From Tomocerus qinae (lineage: Eukaryota; Arthropoda; Collembola; Entomobryomorpha; Tomoceridae): DNA of 64,000 nt. Below are positions 10,985 through 23,400 of this stretch, in pieces. Made by a program: the position numbers and the translations under genes. Within the stretch, counting starts at the first letter, position 1. Every line of letters begins with the position of its first letter. The stretch covers positions 9,982,001-10,046,000 of the forward strand of contig CM034546.1 of assembly GCA_020055645.1 (NCBI GenBank), written 5' to 3'. Below the pieces are notes generated by a model. The model searched no databases and had not been told where the DNA came from. It saw only the letters and a program-made list of their open reading frames with translations.

Positions 10985-11235
10985 TAAATGACGGGTAGAA
11001 GGGCGTCAGTTGTCGGGTGGGAAGGCGGCGGGTGTCGGTTGGTTAGGCATCGGGTGTCCGGTAGTTAGTTGTCGGGCGTTGGGTGGGAAGGATTTGGCCG
11101 CTGTCGGGCATCGGGTGGGAAGGCATCGGGTGTCTGGTAGTTGGCTGTCGGTTGTCGGGTAGATAGGATATGGTCGTTGTCGGGCGTCAGGTGGGAGGGC
11201 GTCGGGTGTCGGGTATTTGACTGTCTGGTGTCGGG
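10985..11235. repeat. G/T-rich degenerate repeat (gtcgggtgtcgggtggga)
   Basis: Irregular repetition of gtcgggtgtc / gggtgggaaggc units just outside the hAT-like element. No gene is seen. Confidence 0.75.
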
Positions 11236-11401
11236 TATATGGGATGAGCCAAAGAGTAGGCCTACTCTTTCAAGCAGGGGAAGATTTGATGGACGATTTC
11301 TCTGCGTTCTAGCTCATTCAACTGCCTAACATCGTAACATCGTAAGGCACCAAGTTCGAATGAGTATTGATTTTCTAACCATTGATTACGATTTACGAGT
11401 T

Positions 11402-11456
11402 ACGGGGAAAAAATCGATATAGTCCCTGGTAGGGGAACTATATCTATTTTCCCCGT
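11402..11456. repeat. Imperfect palindrome
   Basis: The left arm acggggaaaaaatcgatata (from 11402) and the right arm ctatatctattttccccgt are complementary apart from a 2-base difference, with a 13-base loop. It lies about 0.8 kb upstream of the Harbinger transposase. Any relation to the transposon terminus is unproven. Confidence 0.65.
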
Positions 11457-12249
11457 AAATGTCAGCCTATAAACTATAATTCCCCATTTCGAAACCATTC
11501 CACGGTCAAACTTTAGACATTTGGTAAGTGTGCACTTACAGTATTAATTCGATTATTACCATAGCTATCAATAGAAAACGCAATTGTAACTTTCAATGCC
11601 CATGTTTCACTTATAGTAGAATGTATGTTAAATATCAATACACGGAGAAGTTGAAAGTCAATAATATTGATTACGAAATTCAATAAAATTTCAAAGTTGG
11701 TTGATATTGGCTTTTGGAATTAACAAAAACTCCAAACCTGTTAAAATTTATGGTTTATGAAAATGAGTTATGAAATTGATTTTATTATTTGTTTAAAGCC
11801 TCTGTGGATATGGCTAGACCAAAGCAGGGGACTGCAGGAAATAGATCCAGAACAAGGCTTTGGCTTAAGCTTTTTAAAAGTTAGCCAATTTTCGACTTCC
11901 ACTTATCCACAATCTTTCGAAAGCCGACTAACAGGTAAGCCCGCGAAAAGTCCAAACTTTAAAAAGTTAGCATTGGAAAATCATAGCCAACTCCGTGGAT
12001 TAACAACGTAAGTTAGTCTTAGCTGCCTTTGTTATCCACAATCCGACTTCCTTCACCTTAGATGGCTTTTCTAAGCCAACTTTATCATACTCGTCAAGAG
12101 GGTGACTTTTGCAGCAAATAGTTCACAAAATGTAAATAGCTAGTGATTTAGAAATTCCATTTTCATTATCTTTTAAATATAAATTTAGTGAACTTGGTAC
12201 ATTACTATAAATGTAATGACCGTGTTACACTAGATTTCAGTGACATTTA

Positions 12250-13528
12250 ATGGCAATTCCATTATTTGTACTTGAAGGAAGAAGGAAAAGAAGATTCAAA
12301 CCAAGGTTAACATTAGACAAACTTAGTGAAGCAGAAATTCGAAAATCAACAGGTTTTCCTTCGTGGGGTGTGGAAGAAATATGTGAATATAGTGAAAGTC
12401 TTGAAGGAATAAGATCAAATGCTTTCCGTGTTGAAACAAAGATTTTAACGTTTTTAAACTATTTACGTAGTGGTTCCTTTCAGTGGGGACTAGCATTATC
12501 ATCAGGAACATCTCAAAGTTCCATATCCCGGATTATAAACGAGTGCACTGATTTCTTTGTTGGAAAGGCTAACAGGCACATATCTTTTCCGTTCGACATA
12601 CAAGATGTTAATATTGTTAAAGAAAATTTTTATCAAAACAGTAGATTTCCAGGAATATTGGGTATAGTCGACGGAACACACATTGCAGTTAAGGCACCAG
12701 CTGACCAAGAGCCACTTTTCGTCAACAGAAAGCAGTATCATTCCATCAATGCACAAGTAGTAACAGACCCAAATTACAAAATTATTGACTTGGTGGCGAA
12801 GTGGCCAGGAAGCACACATGATTCCTTTATCTGGCGAAATTGTAGCTTAAGAAGTCGATTTGAAAATGGAGATGTGGGGCCCGGTTGGCTGATTGGTAAC
12901 AAAAATTACTATATTAAATTGCTATTAATGTATCACTGTCAATTATAAATATTGTACAACGGTCATTAATAGCAATTTATCGTATAATAGAATAATAACA
13001 TGAATATCCAAACAGATCAAAGTTTTCACTTTGTATTTTTAGGTGACAGTGGTTATCCTTGTGAACCTTGGCTTATGGTACCGTACAAAGAACGACAAGT
13101 TACTGGAGAATATCATAGAAGATATAATAAATCGTTGAAAACAACCAGGAGCAGCGTGGAGAGGGCCATCGGGAACTGGAAAAGTCGATTTAGAAGTCTT
13201 TGCCGGTGAAATATAGAAAATTCTAGAATATACCCCTGTCAAAAGTCAATTATCATATTGTGTAATAATAAAAATTGTTTTGTAATGTAACAGAACCGGA
13301 GGAACACTTTGTTACACTCCTACCAAAGCGTGTAAGTTAATAGTGGCATCAGCTGTTCTCCACAACATTTGCATTTCGAGAGAAATTCCATTGACCCAAG
13401 AGGACGAACACCACCGAGACAACTTCGTCATACCGCAATTACAGTGTGAAAGACAAGGAGTTGCAACTCAGTACAACACCACTACAGGCAGTGAGCAACG
13501 TGACAGAATAGCGCACGGGTTTCTGTAG
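12250..13528 (+). CDS. PIF/Harbinger DDE transposase (HARBI1-like), 3 exons
   Basis: Exons 12250-12895, 13043-13205 and 13294-13528 join in phase across GT-AG introns (G|gtaac...ttttag|GT and CG|gtgaa...taacag|A), giving about 347 residues, a normal length for the family. The N-terminal helix-turn-helix region includes ALSSGTSQSSISRIINE. The DDE residues fall in GIVDGTHIAV (exon 1), GDSGYP (exon 2) and SVERAIG (exon 2). The tail has SAVLHNIC, as in HARBI1. Family knowledge says it cuts and reinserts the element as a nuclear DDE nuclease that needs a Myb-like partner, and the partner is encoded just downstream on the same strand. No disruption is seen, so it may be active. Confidence 0.9.
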
Positions 13529-13590
13529 TGTCGTACAAAGGTCTTGACAATTGACAAGTATCACTGTCGACACTACATAAGTGTCGAACC

Positions 13591-14361
13591 ATGGAACTAC
13601 TAACGTCCCTGAAAACAAACCTGAAAGAAGCCAGGCGTCCAATTTTTACAACCGAGGAAAATCATGCCCTTATTTCGTCTGTTGCTAAATATAGCCATAT
13701 CCTTTTTGGAGCATTTACTCCACAAATAACTTCCCATAAAAAGGCGATGACTTGGAATCAAGTCGCTGAATCGGTGAATGCAGTAAGCTTTAATAAACGA
13801 TCAGTATGTGAAATTCAAAAACGATGGAAGAACATGAAAACAGCGACAAAGAAAAAGGAAAGTCATAATAAAAGAGAGATGAAGAAGACTGGAGGAGGAC
13901 CAGCTAACCTAACAAAACTGAATGACTTTGAAGAGACAATATTAACAAGCATGAGTGAAACCGAATTAAGCGGTATCGAGGGAGGAATTGATGTACATGA
14001 ATCGTCCGCGGATGTCTGTCCACATGTCCACTGTCCAGATAGCGATCTCAATAACAATGAAAATGCCAATCAATCTATGTCAACTGAGTTTGATGAACTA
14101 ATTCAAATTCGAGAAAGTTCCACCCAATCCGTCATTCCACAACCTTTAATAATATCCATAACTGAAACCGTCGACAAACATACTCAAACTGAGAAAGAAA
14201 GAATCAAATTCAAAAATCCATTAGAAAACTTGCAACAACAACAAGTGGAGTTGCTGCAAAGACAAGTTAAAAGTTTCGAAAGAATGGAGAAATTATTGGA
14301 GGAAAGAAACGATATTGCACGAAAAATGTTAACTCTTAAGGTTCAATTTTCGAATTCATGA
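13591..14361 (+). CDS. Harbinger Myb/SANT-like DNA-binding partner (NAIF1-like)
   Basis: A 256-residue protein. The N-terminal Myb/SANT-like trihelix spans about residues 15-85 (FTTEENHALISSVAKYSHIL, MTWNQVAESVNAV, EIQKRWKNMKTATKKK). It is followed by GGGPANLTKLNDFEETILTS and an acidic middle. The C-terminus is a Gln-rich coiled coil (LQQQQVELLQRQVKSFERMEKLLEERN). PIF/Harbinger elements typically encode such a second protein, which helps the transposase enter the nucleus and bind the transposon ends. It starts 62 bp after the transposase stop, in the same orientation. It appears intact. Confidence 0.85.
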   Translation: MELLTSLKTNLKEARRPIFTTEENHALISSVAKYSHILFGAFTPQITSHKKAMTWNQVAESVNAVSFNKRSVCEIQKRWKNMKTATKKKESHNKREMKKTGGGPANLTKLNDFEETILTSMSETELSGIEGGIDVHESSADVCPHVHCPDSDLNNNENANQSMSTEFDELIQIRESSTQSVIPQPLIISITETVDKHTQTEKERIKFKNPLENLQQQQVELLQRQVKSFERMEKLLEERNDIARKMLTLKVQFSNS

Positions 14362-14477
14362 ATACACTTTATCAATTATTACAATATATGATATACCACT
14401 GATATAGGTAACACTGACATTTTTAGGAGGACAAAGTTAAAAGGGCTTCAAAGGAATACTCACAAACATTTTACAGT

Positions 14478-14588
14478 GACCCTGATGCACCATTAAGTGA
14501 CCGTGATACACCCTAAAGCGACCGTGATACACTCTAAAGCGACCGTGATACACCCTAAAGCGACCGTGATACAAGCTAAATCGACTGT
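14478..14588. repeat. 21-bp tandem repeat (gaccgtgatacaccctaaag)
   Basis: About five units downstream of the Myb ORF; ccgtgat recurs at 14501 and 14522. The same gaccgtg(a/g)tacaa word occurs twice within the exonuclease gene (about 15529-15562), encoding its SVPRS-type linker. This ties the two regions together. Confidence 0.85.
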
Positions 14589-14826
14589 GCTGCACTCAAT
14601 TCAGATTTAAGTAAACATGTGTGTGATTATACTTACTAAGCTAAGTTTAAATTAAGGTTTAAATATGTTATGTATTTAGTTATGTATAGATTCCATTAAG
14701 TATCTTAAAATTTAAACTTTAACAAGTTAGAAATAGGAATTAATTGGCCAACTTGTGATACAAAACTAACAATTTTATTTAGTTAACATTATTTACGTAC
14801 ATTTTATGTTTTCCAGTATAATTTGT

Positions 14827-16183
14827 TCAAATACATGTTTCGCATTTACAATTTGTTTTGAATTTTTGATCAAATGAGCAATATAGGTACCCGTTTTTCT
14901 CCATTCGTTTTAGATTTATCGCATCGTCAAAATTTACTCCAAAAAATGGCTTTTCATTTATAGTTTCCATGTGTTTTTGTTTTAATGGTATATATCCTTC
15001 TCTAAAAATCTTCATGGTGCTAATGGCATCATTTTTTGAACTGTGAACTCCCCTTTGAAAATCAACTTTAAAGTGATAGAAGTAAATATCACGAAGACTC
15101 ATGGGCTCCCTCCGTTCTGTTCTATAGTAAACTGATTGTAAGTCAAAAGTATTTACAGTCATTGGTACAATATTTAAGCTTCTTAGATCGTTTTCACCAG
15201 CCACTGTTACTACCAATTTATTTTTCATTGTTGTTTCAACTACATTCTTTACTTCATCATAGTTTTCCCCTTCTACTAAAGAATTACTATGAAAGCCATT
15301 AATAGGGATAGTATTTGGGTTTACTTCGAAGCTTCCCTCCTCGTGCTGTACCACTTTATCTATTATAATGGTGTCATTATAGTCTACTAATGAGACAGTT
15401 GCCGCCTTTTCTCTCTCAATCCCCTTTACATTGACCAGATGAATCTTTTCCATGTCCATAGACAAAATGTCTCTCTTTTTGTAATCCGTCCACCACCCTC
15501 GGGGTACAGAAGCACCTGGTGATGTTGACCGTGGTACAGAATATGATTCTGACCGTGATACAACATCAGCAGGCACAGGCTGTTCCTTTACATTCGGATC
15601 CAGTCTCATTAATTTTGGTCCAACCCATGATCTTTCCTTGGCTAAGTTTCTTTTCCCAGCATTTGCCAAAATATTTCGCGCAAAGTGTATCTCTTCACTG
15701 CTTAGGCATTTTGTCAAAGCTTTAAAAAAGGCCAACTTTTCTAATGATTCCCCATAGTTGGCCCATGCTAGTACTTTTCCCTGAAAGTAAAAAACAAAGT
15801 CGTAAACATCATAAATTCATTTTTATTTACTGTAAAATGTAAAATGGAACCTAATCTGGGTCGGAAATTAGCAGGCGACTCCATTTTCCACTCCAACCAC
15901 TTAGCATAAATTGGCACACCAAAGTATGATAATACACCGAATAGTTACGTTTAGTATATACAGTATTATGCTAAGGGGAAGGTGAGGGGGGGTATATTTT
16001 ATATGTTGGGGTGATTGACAATATATTCAGGATTCCAGAAATGTACCACACAAGAAAATCGGGTAAGAACTTTACACAGAATTCTAATTTCAAGAGTTGT
16101 AAATCAATTTTTACATTTACTTTCATAATCTGAGGTACCGGGAGCTTAAGAAAAATAAATGTTTTTACTTTGGCAACATCCAT
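14827..16183 (-). CDS. DEDDh 3'-5' exonuclease, REXO4/ISG20-like, possible transposon cargo
   Basis: The main exon runs from an acceptor (actttcag|GGAAAAG at 15780) to the stop at 14827. A minimal first exon ATG-GAT-GTT-GCC-AAA|gtaaaa (16169-16183) fits in phase, giving about 322 residues. Motifs: Exo I in SMDMEKIHL (D.E), Exo II in GENDLRSL, and Exo III in HSSKNDA (H....D). The spacing is typical of the REXO4/ISG20 branch of DEDDh exonucleases, which degrade RNA or DNA from the 3' end. The N-terminal region is basic with no known domain. The C-terminal KTNCKCETCI resembles a small Cys cluster. The gene lies convergent to the Harbinger genes. It could be cargo of that transposon or a host gene beside it. 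All catalytic residues are present. Confidence 0.6.
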
Positions 16184-16440
16184 CTTTCTTAAAATATGGG
16201 AAGACAGGCTCCGTATGCGAAGATACTGTTGACGTTTTAGACACTGTTAGATATACCCAGAGTGTATCCCAAGAGAATCAATTTTTTGAAAGGATGGTCT
16301 AAAAATAGAAAATTGAGTAAGTTATGAGAATTGCCTTTCAAAATTAATGAAAGAAATTAAAATAGTAATGGCTACGAAAATTAAAATCTTACATTACACT
16401 CGAAAACTATCTGAAATGTTGGTCAGTTCCTTGGCTTTTT

Positions 16441-16751
16441 TTGATCGAATGTAAATCACATCTTCTTGGGTTTCGTGCATCGAAACAGCAAACTTGGTGC
16501 AGCAGTCCAACCTTTAAAAAAGATAATATTAATTGCTTTTCCAATCAAATAACTCTTCAGTCTGCACGAATGAAGGCAGCCTCATTAGCCCGAAGGCAGG
16601 ATGATAAACCCACTTGGCAGTGTTCGGCAGTACCGTATTTAGAAGTAAAATTGCATGAAAAATTTAATAGTACCTATTTGTATTTCACTGGACATCTAGT
16701 GAGTACAACGATTTGTAGTGAATTTGATGTGAATATATGTGAAGTTGACGG
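16441..16751 (+). other. Possible coding exon of unknown gene
   Basis: An open frame with plausible coding character (ARMKAASLARRQDDKPTWQC, KLHEKFNSTYLYFTGHLVS) ends at a donor-like GACG|GTGAG. Its phase does not match the exon starting at 17487, so it cannot be joined directly. No domain is recognised. It may be an upstream exon of the 17.5-23.4 kb gene with another exon between, or a chance frame. Confidence 0.25.
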
Positions 16752-16754
16752 TGA

Positions 16755-16811
16755 GATCCTTCGTACCATAAAGATATATATATTCTGAATATCTTCATGG
16801 TACAAAGGATC
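16755..16811. repeat. Hairpin, 23-bp arms with two mismatches
   Basis: gatccttcgtaccataaaga... pairs with ...atcttcatggtacaaaggatc across an 11-base loop. It lies just after the donor-like site of the preceding open frame. Confidence 0.75.
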
Positions 16812-17486
16812 CCGCCAACAAATTCAGATAAAATTGTTGTGCTCATTAGATGTCCTGGAAAATACAGATATGGACTATTAAAATTGAGATATTACTTACT
16901 GACACATAGAACTGGCTGGCAAGTGGAGAGGGCTACAGAACAGACTAGTTTACGGATTCTGGTGACGATCACGGCTCCAAAAAGTAAGATTGAATATAAG
17001 AAAACCTTTTGCCCTTCGTTGACTGACTTGGCCGAGGAAAGATTCAATTAGGTTGTTTTGTACCTCCATGCACGATAAATAGACTTTCCCTTTTTCCCCC
17101 TCTCATCTAGCTGCAAAAATACAATATTTAACGGCAACTAAACTGAATTCCGACTTTATTGACTAAAAAGGATTGAAAAATTTGATAATAATAATAATTA
17201 TGAATTACAGTAAACAGGTACGTACAAGCAAGCAGCAGTGTTGGGATCACTTGCTATTTCTAATGATGAAGTAGTGCGTGCTTCTTCATTCCCGCTCAAG
17301 TTCCCTTTTTCATTTAAACTTAGCGCTTAAATGGCAAGGGTAGACTAACTTAAATCAGCTAAGTCAACTAAGAATGAGACAGAGATAAGTCTAAGCCTGA
17401 AAACATTCTGGATGAAGTCTCAATGCTTTGAAAAGCCAGACTTTGGGGTGACTTAATTGAGCCAGGCTTTTCTTCGCATTTTTTAG

Positions 17487-20400
17487 CCTCACTCAGGATC
17501 TGGTCCCAGATAAAACATCTAATTCGGGTGTCACTGGGTGTAGGAAAAGGTTAAGCCTGAATTGCTCTACTTCACGTTCTGAGGAAGAAACATGTTCAAA
17601 GTCCACTTATGCTCATATCAATTCGGTAAGTAATTTTAACTTAAACAATTACCTGGATAATGAAATCTATGAAACAAGTTTAATGCCACCTTTAATTTGC
17701 TATACACATGTAGACATCTGTCGATCACGTTTCTATGCATAATCAATGCATGCCCACAACTGATGGGGCGTCAATTTGTGAGCCACCCGAGTCCTATTTT
17801 CCAAAAAACCCTGCAGTGGAAACTGGTGCATCACAATCGGTAAACAGTCTATCACCCCAATCTTCATCAACGCTTTCAAAAACAGCGATAAGCCCTAAGC
17901 CTTTTAAACAAAGGAATCGCGGAGCCGAATTTAAGGAAATGTCCAACATTGGTAATTAAATTTTACTGAAAACTAATAATTACAAAATATTTTAACACCT
18001 CTTTTAACAACGAGTGTGACAAATGTCTTCTACGAAGTTTTTATTTTTCTACGACTTTGTGACTCCATTCCTGCAAAGAACAAACCTAGGAGTTTGCTAG
18101 AAAGAGAACGCCATAGAATCATTGTGTAGGAAAAGGTAGGGGTAGGGAAGTAATTTGTTAGGGAACATTGATTATTGCATCCCTGTAATAACTAGCCCAT
18201 CACACAAATGTCCTAAGAAAAGTTTGAAGCTCAAGTTAATGATGAGTACTACTAAACATATAGAAAGCCATTAATTTTATTATTAATTACCTTTAGGTTA
18301 AATTTAAAGTGCACAAGAGTCAAGTAACAAGGTTAAATTTAAATATTATAGAAACGATTATGATTACCATGATCTTAAATAATTTAATAACAAGTAGATC
18401 GAGCGGAGGGCTTACCACAGTTACTCATTCACTAACAATGATCGTATTCTTCACACGTTTTAATTATACAGTTCAAGAAATTGTCCTTTAGATTCAATGT
18501 TGAACAGTTTATTTATGGGAATGTGTATCGGAAAATAGGAATAAAATAATAAAACAATTTGAACACAACATTTGCATTATGTATAGTTTAAATCGTACAT
18601 CTGCAATATGGGGATATTAAGCCACAGTAATTAGACTTGACGAAATGTTTTCCGTCGTTAACTTTTATTTTATTTATTTTATTTTATTTATTTTATTCAA
18701 TTTATCACGGATCATTGTGCTCGAGGATGTAAAGAGCCCTGATCCAAACTTACACAAAATGTAAGGATAGGGTAGGGTAATTGAGATATTACATTAGAAG
18801 CAAAAAACAGTACAGAAAAAAGAGCCTCTAATATAATATACAGACAAGATTAGTAATACATATAGTAAAAAACATACATTTTATCCTCTGGGGGATCGAC
18901 CCATATATATTATTAAATACCAATACTCAAACTAACAGACAAACAATTGTGTTACTATAGCCCCCACATCGAGAGACCCTAACGAAACTCCACTCAATTA
19001 AGGAGGGAGAAATCGAAGCTTAGCGCAATTACAGTTCACTCAAACAATATAGAAGTTAATAGACATAACCAAATAAATTCATCATATAGTATAAGACAAG
19101 TATAATAATAAATGTAATAAGTAGATATTGTAAACCCTTACAAGTTTTACGCGTATACTCCAGTAAACGCTGAGATTCCAGGTTAGCTTTGTGGTGATAA
19201 CAGAATAACAAAAAATGCCAATTAGTAGAAAAAAAATGTAGATACTGTGCTAGAGTGTGGACCTTATACCGACGATGTTAACTGGTGCTACACTGCTTGC
19301 CCTTGGCTGTAGAGACGAGGATTCAGCCACACGATGCAAATGGGGTAGATAAGGCCGACGAATTCAGCCTAGTAAGAAAAGCATTTACTAGCCAAGCGAT
19401 AATTACTGCAGGTCAGGATACAAGCTCAGATCTCCAATAGGCTTTATCGCTTATCTGCAATCTGCATATCGCCAGCGTTCACGCCGCTGCCTGAGTCGCC
19501 AACACGATTATCTCCCTTCACGTAGTCCAGGAATTTCCACACACAGCACAAAGAAATGATGTTTCTGTCGGTGTCTGTTTTAAGAAAACAATTCTGTTCT
19601 CTTAGTACACACAAAATGGGTCAATAAATCCGAAAACAAGTGCAAAAGGCCTCGAGAAGACGCCAAAACTTTAATTACAAATGTGGTTGATCCGAAATTA
19701 AGCTGGCCAGAATTAGAGGTTAAAGTAATGATAGAAACAAGTAAGTTTTTGTTACATGCCTATATTGACCATATTTTAACAATATGTAATGCATCGACAG
19801 TTTCCGCTCAAAATAAAAATGGTGATCATTAATAATTATATATGCTTTAATTCATATTGATTATGATAAATAATTTTGTAGACAATATCGACAATCGTCA
19901 TAAGTTAGAGAAAAAGGCAACACATAAATCAAATGTAGACACGTCTGACAAGGGAGAAGGTCCATCAAAGCAAAAGCGGAAAGGAAGAACATTGAAAAAA
20001 CAAAATGAATCATTTCCAATTTCATCAAGTAGAAAAAATTCAGCAGTAGCGTCTGATGTTCATTCCGACAATTCATTTCTAGGTAAAATTTATTTATGCA
20101 AAATAGTAAAATGTTTTCCACGTAAACTACTTTAAGCCACGATAATATAGAGTGCAGTTTAATTAATTTTTAATCGCAACGTGTTCTATTTTGTAGAAAT
20201 AGACGAAGTCACAAATGCTTTGGGATCGAACCATAACCCGTCGTCAGCACCAGTAACGTTGATTTCCGATTTAGATGGCGACTTATTTGACGATCCTGAA
20301 TTAAGCAATCTTTATGCTGGCATTGGGTGTACTACTGATAACTTTGACAGCAATAACATTTTATCTTCCATGACGAGAAACGAAAACCAAAGTCCAATTC

Positions 20401-23400
20401 AACTACCTTCAAACATTAATAATGAGTGTCATTTAAAAGCGATCAATGACCGTCTGAAACAACTTGAAGACAGGCAAAGGGGTAATAAGCTTTTAATAAA
20501 TTTGAATTATAAATAACATGTATTAAAATAATGAAAAAGTATAATCGCTAACGCTTTCCATTGGAAAATTATTTTCTCGTATTATTTAAAATAATTTTTT
20601 TCTCAAAACAGCCTTCGTATTCAAAGCATTTGTAATTCTTTTCCTTTCTTTCCTAGTCCTTTCAAGGTAGGTTATCCACAACAACAATTGACGGGCTCAG
20701 TAGGATAAGGGTCTTAGATATTAGCAAACTAGCAGATTTGGACTAGGCAATCTAATTTTTTAGCATTAGATCGCCCTGTACGCCCATCTTCAACAGGGTC
20801 AAGAAAGATAACACATAATTCATAAGGTGTAAATGACAAAAATCAAGTAGCAATTAAAATTTCTAATGTCCTTTATACTATCTGAAATTGTACAATAACA
20901 CAGCTATCCAATAAATAGTTTTGGTTTGCATTGGATGTCGTGGTGTACTACCGAGATATGGTAGTGGTCGAAATTTGTTCTAAGATATAACCAAATCAGT
21001 CAGTAGTTTAGGAGCTGTTAGTTAGTTCACATACCTAAAGCGGACATAAAAACGTACTTAATTTTTTAGTTTTCCAAATTGCTTTTTGCTCAAAATAAGA
21101 TGACCACTACTTATTTCGACGTAGGCATGCCTTAATGAAAATTACATTTTAAAATTTACGGATTAGTTTCTAAACTATATTAGAATTGCATTCTAAGAAT
21201 TTTAATTCATTTTATTGCAAAAAGGGAATGGCACACCACCAACATTATGGTTATCCCTTGTATTGTAAAGTAGAATAAACCATTGTAATGGAGTAAATAG
21301 CTTACGAGACTTATTTATTTCGTATTTAATACGGCGTATTATTATAATGGAATATAAGAAGACATGCATTGCATTGCATTACTAGTGCACACGTTTGTCC
21401 AAAATACTATGTAGCAGGTCCCCAGCCATGACGGCCAGCAGCCGTCGCCGGTATAAAAACTTAACGCGCCACCACGTTCTAAGACTTTATTCTGAGACTT
21501 TTTTACTCAAGGCACTGTTGATGTTTACGCTGCATTGTATCAATAACAACATTGTGTACATAAATATAAAAATAATTATAATTTAAATTAACCTTTGATA
21601 TCACAATTGTTGATACCCCTTCAATTTGAAAGGTTGACTTTTGCAGCATGGTTGATCAAGGAAAATAGAATATAATATACTGAGAAGGAATGGGGGTTCG
21701 AAACGTGACAATGTGTGGGAAAATTACATGATTATAGCCGATCCCTAATTTCCCCTTGGGGATCGTGTAAATGCACACTCGCCAATGGCGTCATCGGCGA
21801 GCTTTTCCCACCCACTTTTCGTTTTTCCATAGGGATCTGCACCGGGTTGATGGTTGATGATATTGAATTATGGTATAGGCCCACGTATATTTGAAAAGTC
21901 TGTAATGTGTGACAAAAAATTTCGTTATTAAAACTGAAATCTAAGAATTAAACAATAATAATAGTGACAACTGACAATAAATACCAATTAGGGTTAACTT
22001 TTTCAGTAGGATGGATGATATTGAATTACTGTATAGGTCACGTATATTTGAAGTCTGTAATATGCCACAAAAACCGTCATTATTAAAACTGGAACGTAAG
22101 AATTGAACAATAATATAGTGACTACTAACAAAAAATACTAATAAACATGTATTATTAGTAAACCGACGAATAATCTAGCGAAGACGATAAACCCAGGTGA
22201 CTTTTGCGACGGGATAACAATGTTGGGATGGGAAGTAAGATTTGACTTCAACACAAATATGTTATAAAAGTACATTCAAATTTACGAGAACTGAATTAAA
22301 TTATTCTGATCAGTCTGATTTTGCCAATTGAATTGATTAACCATTACTTAAATAGTCGAAAGTCCACGTAAACTTAATAATTTGTCAGTTTGACAAAGAT
22401 AAATGACAAGCAAAATGCAACGTCATATTCGTGACTATTCTTGTTTAGATTTCAACAGCATTAGTAGTAGTAACCTGCAATCCATAGGATATGGGAACAC
22501 GTGAAAGAACCGCGCTGGCAGTGCAATATTCAGCTGCATGCATTACAAGCTGGAAGGTAAATAATAAATATGAGGGGAGATATGTGTCAAAAGTGTACTA
22601 CGCAGAATACTTCTCGTATTACGCAGAATACTCTTCGTATTACACAGAATACTTTTCGTATTAAACAGAATACTTTTCGTATTAAACAGAATACTTTTCG
22701 TATTACGCAGAATACTTTTCGTATTACGCTGAATACTTTTCGTATTACACAGAATACTTTTCGTATTACGCAGAATACTTTTCGTATTACGCAGAATACT
22801 TTTCGTATTATGCAGAATACTTGTCGTATTACGCAGAATACTTTTCGTATTACGCAGAATACTTTTAGCATTACGCAGAATACTTTTCGTATTACGCAGA
22901 ATACTTGTCGTATTACGCAGAATACTCTTCGTAATACACAGAATACTTCTCGTATTAAGCAGAATACTTTTCGTATTACGCAGAATATTTTTCGTATTAC
23001 GCAGAATACTTTTCGCATTACGCAGAATACTTTTCGTATTACGCAGAATATTTTTCGTATTACGCGGAATACTTTTTGCATTACGCAGAATACTTTTCGT
23101 ATTTTGTAGATAATTATACCTAGAATACTGTATGCCTTTTGTCCATATTCTCCCCCCATACCTAGATTTTTGCCTACAGTCAGACAGACAGACAGACAGA
23201 CAGACTGTTAGGAGCATTCACAATACCTTACGATATCTCGTAAGCTAATAAACGACACGTCAATTTAGAATAGAATCACCTGGTCTTTATTTAATCTATC
23301 TAATATCTACTTAATAAAGTGATTATAACTTTCACAGATTTTCAGCACTATTGCGTCCAGTTGAACCAAAATTTAGCAGCAATCCAAGACCAGCAGAACT

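Noticed and set aside
11757-12011. Plus ORF upstream of the Harbinger transposase
   Set aside because: No domain, and lies in probable subterminal transposon sequence sharing only short inverted words (taagttagtct) with about 17342.
16797-17051. Plus ORF MVQRIPPTNSDKIVVL
   Set aside because: No domain, no acceptor in phase with neighbours; starts in the arm of a hairpin.
22543-23217. ORFs up to 224 codons on both strands (TFRITQN, NTKSILR)
   Set aside because: Minisatellite artefact within an intron.
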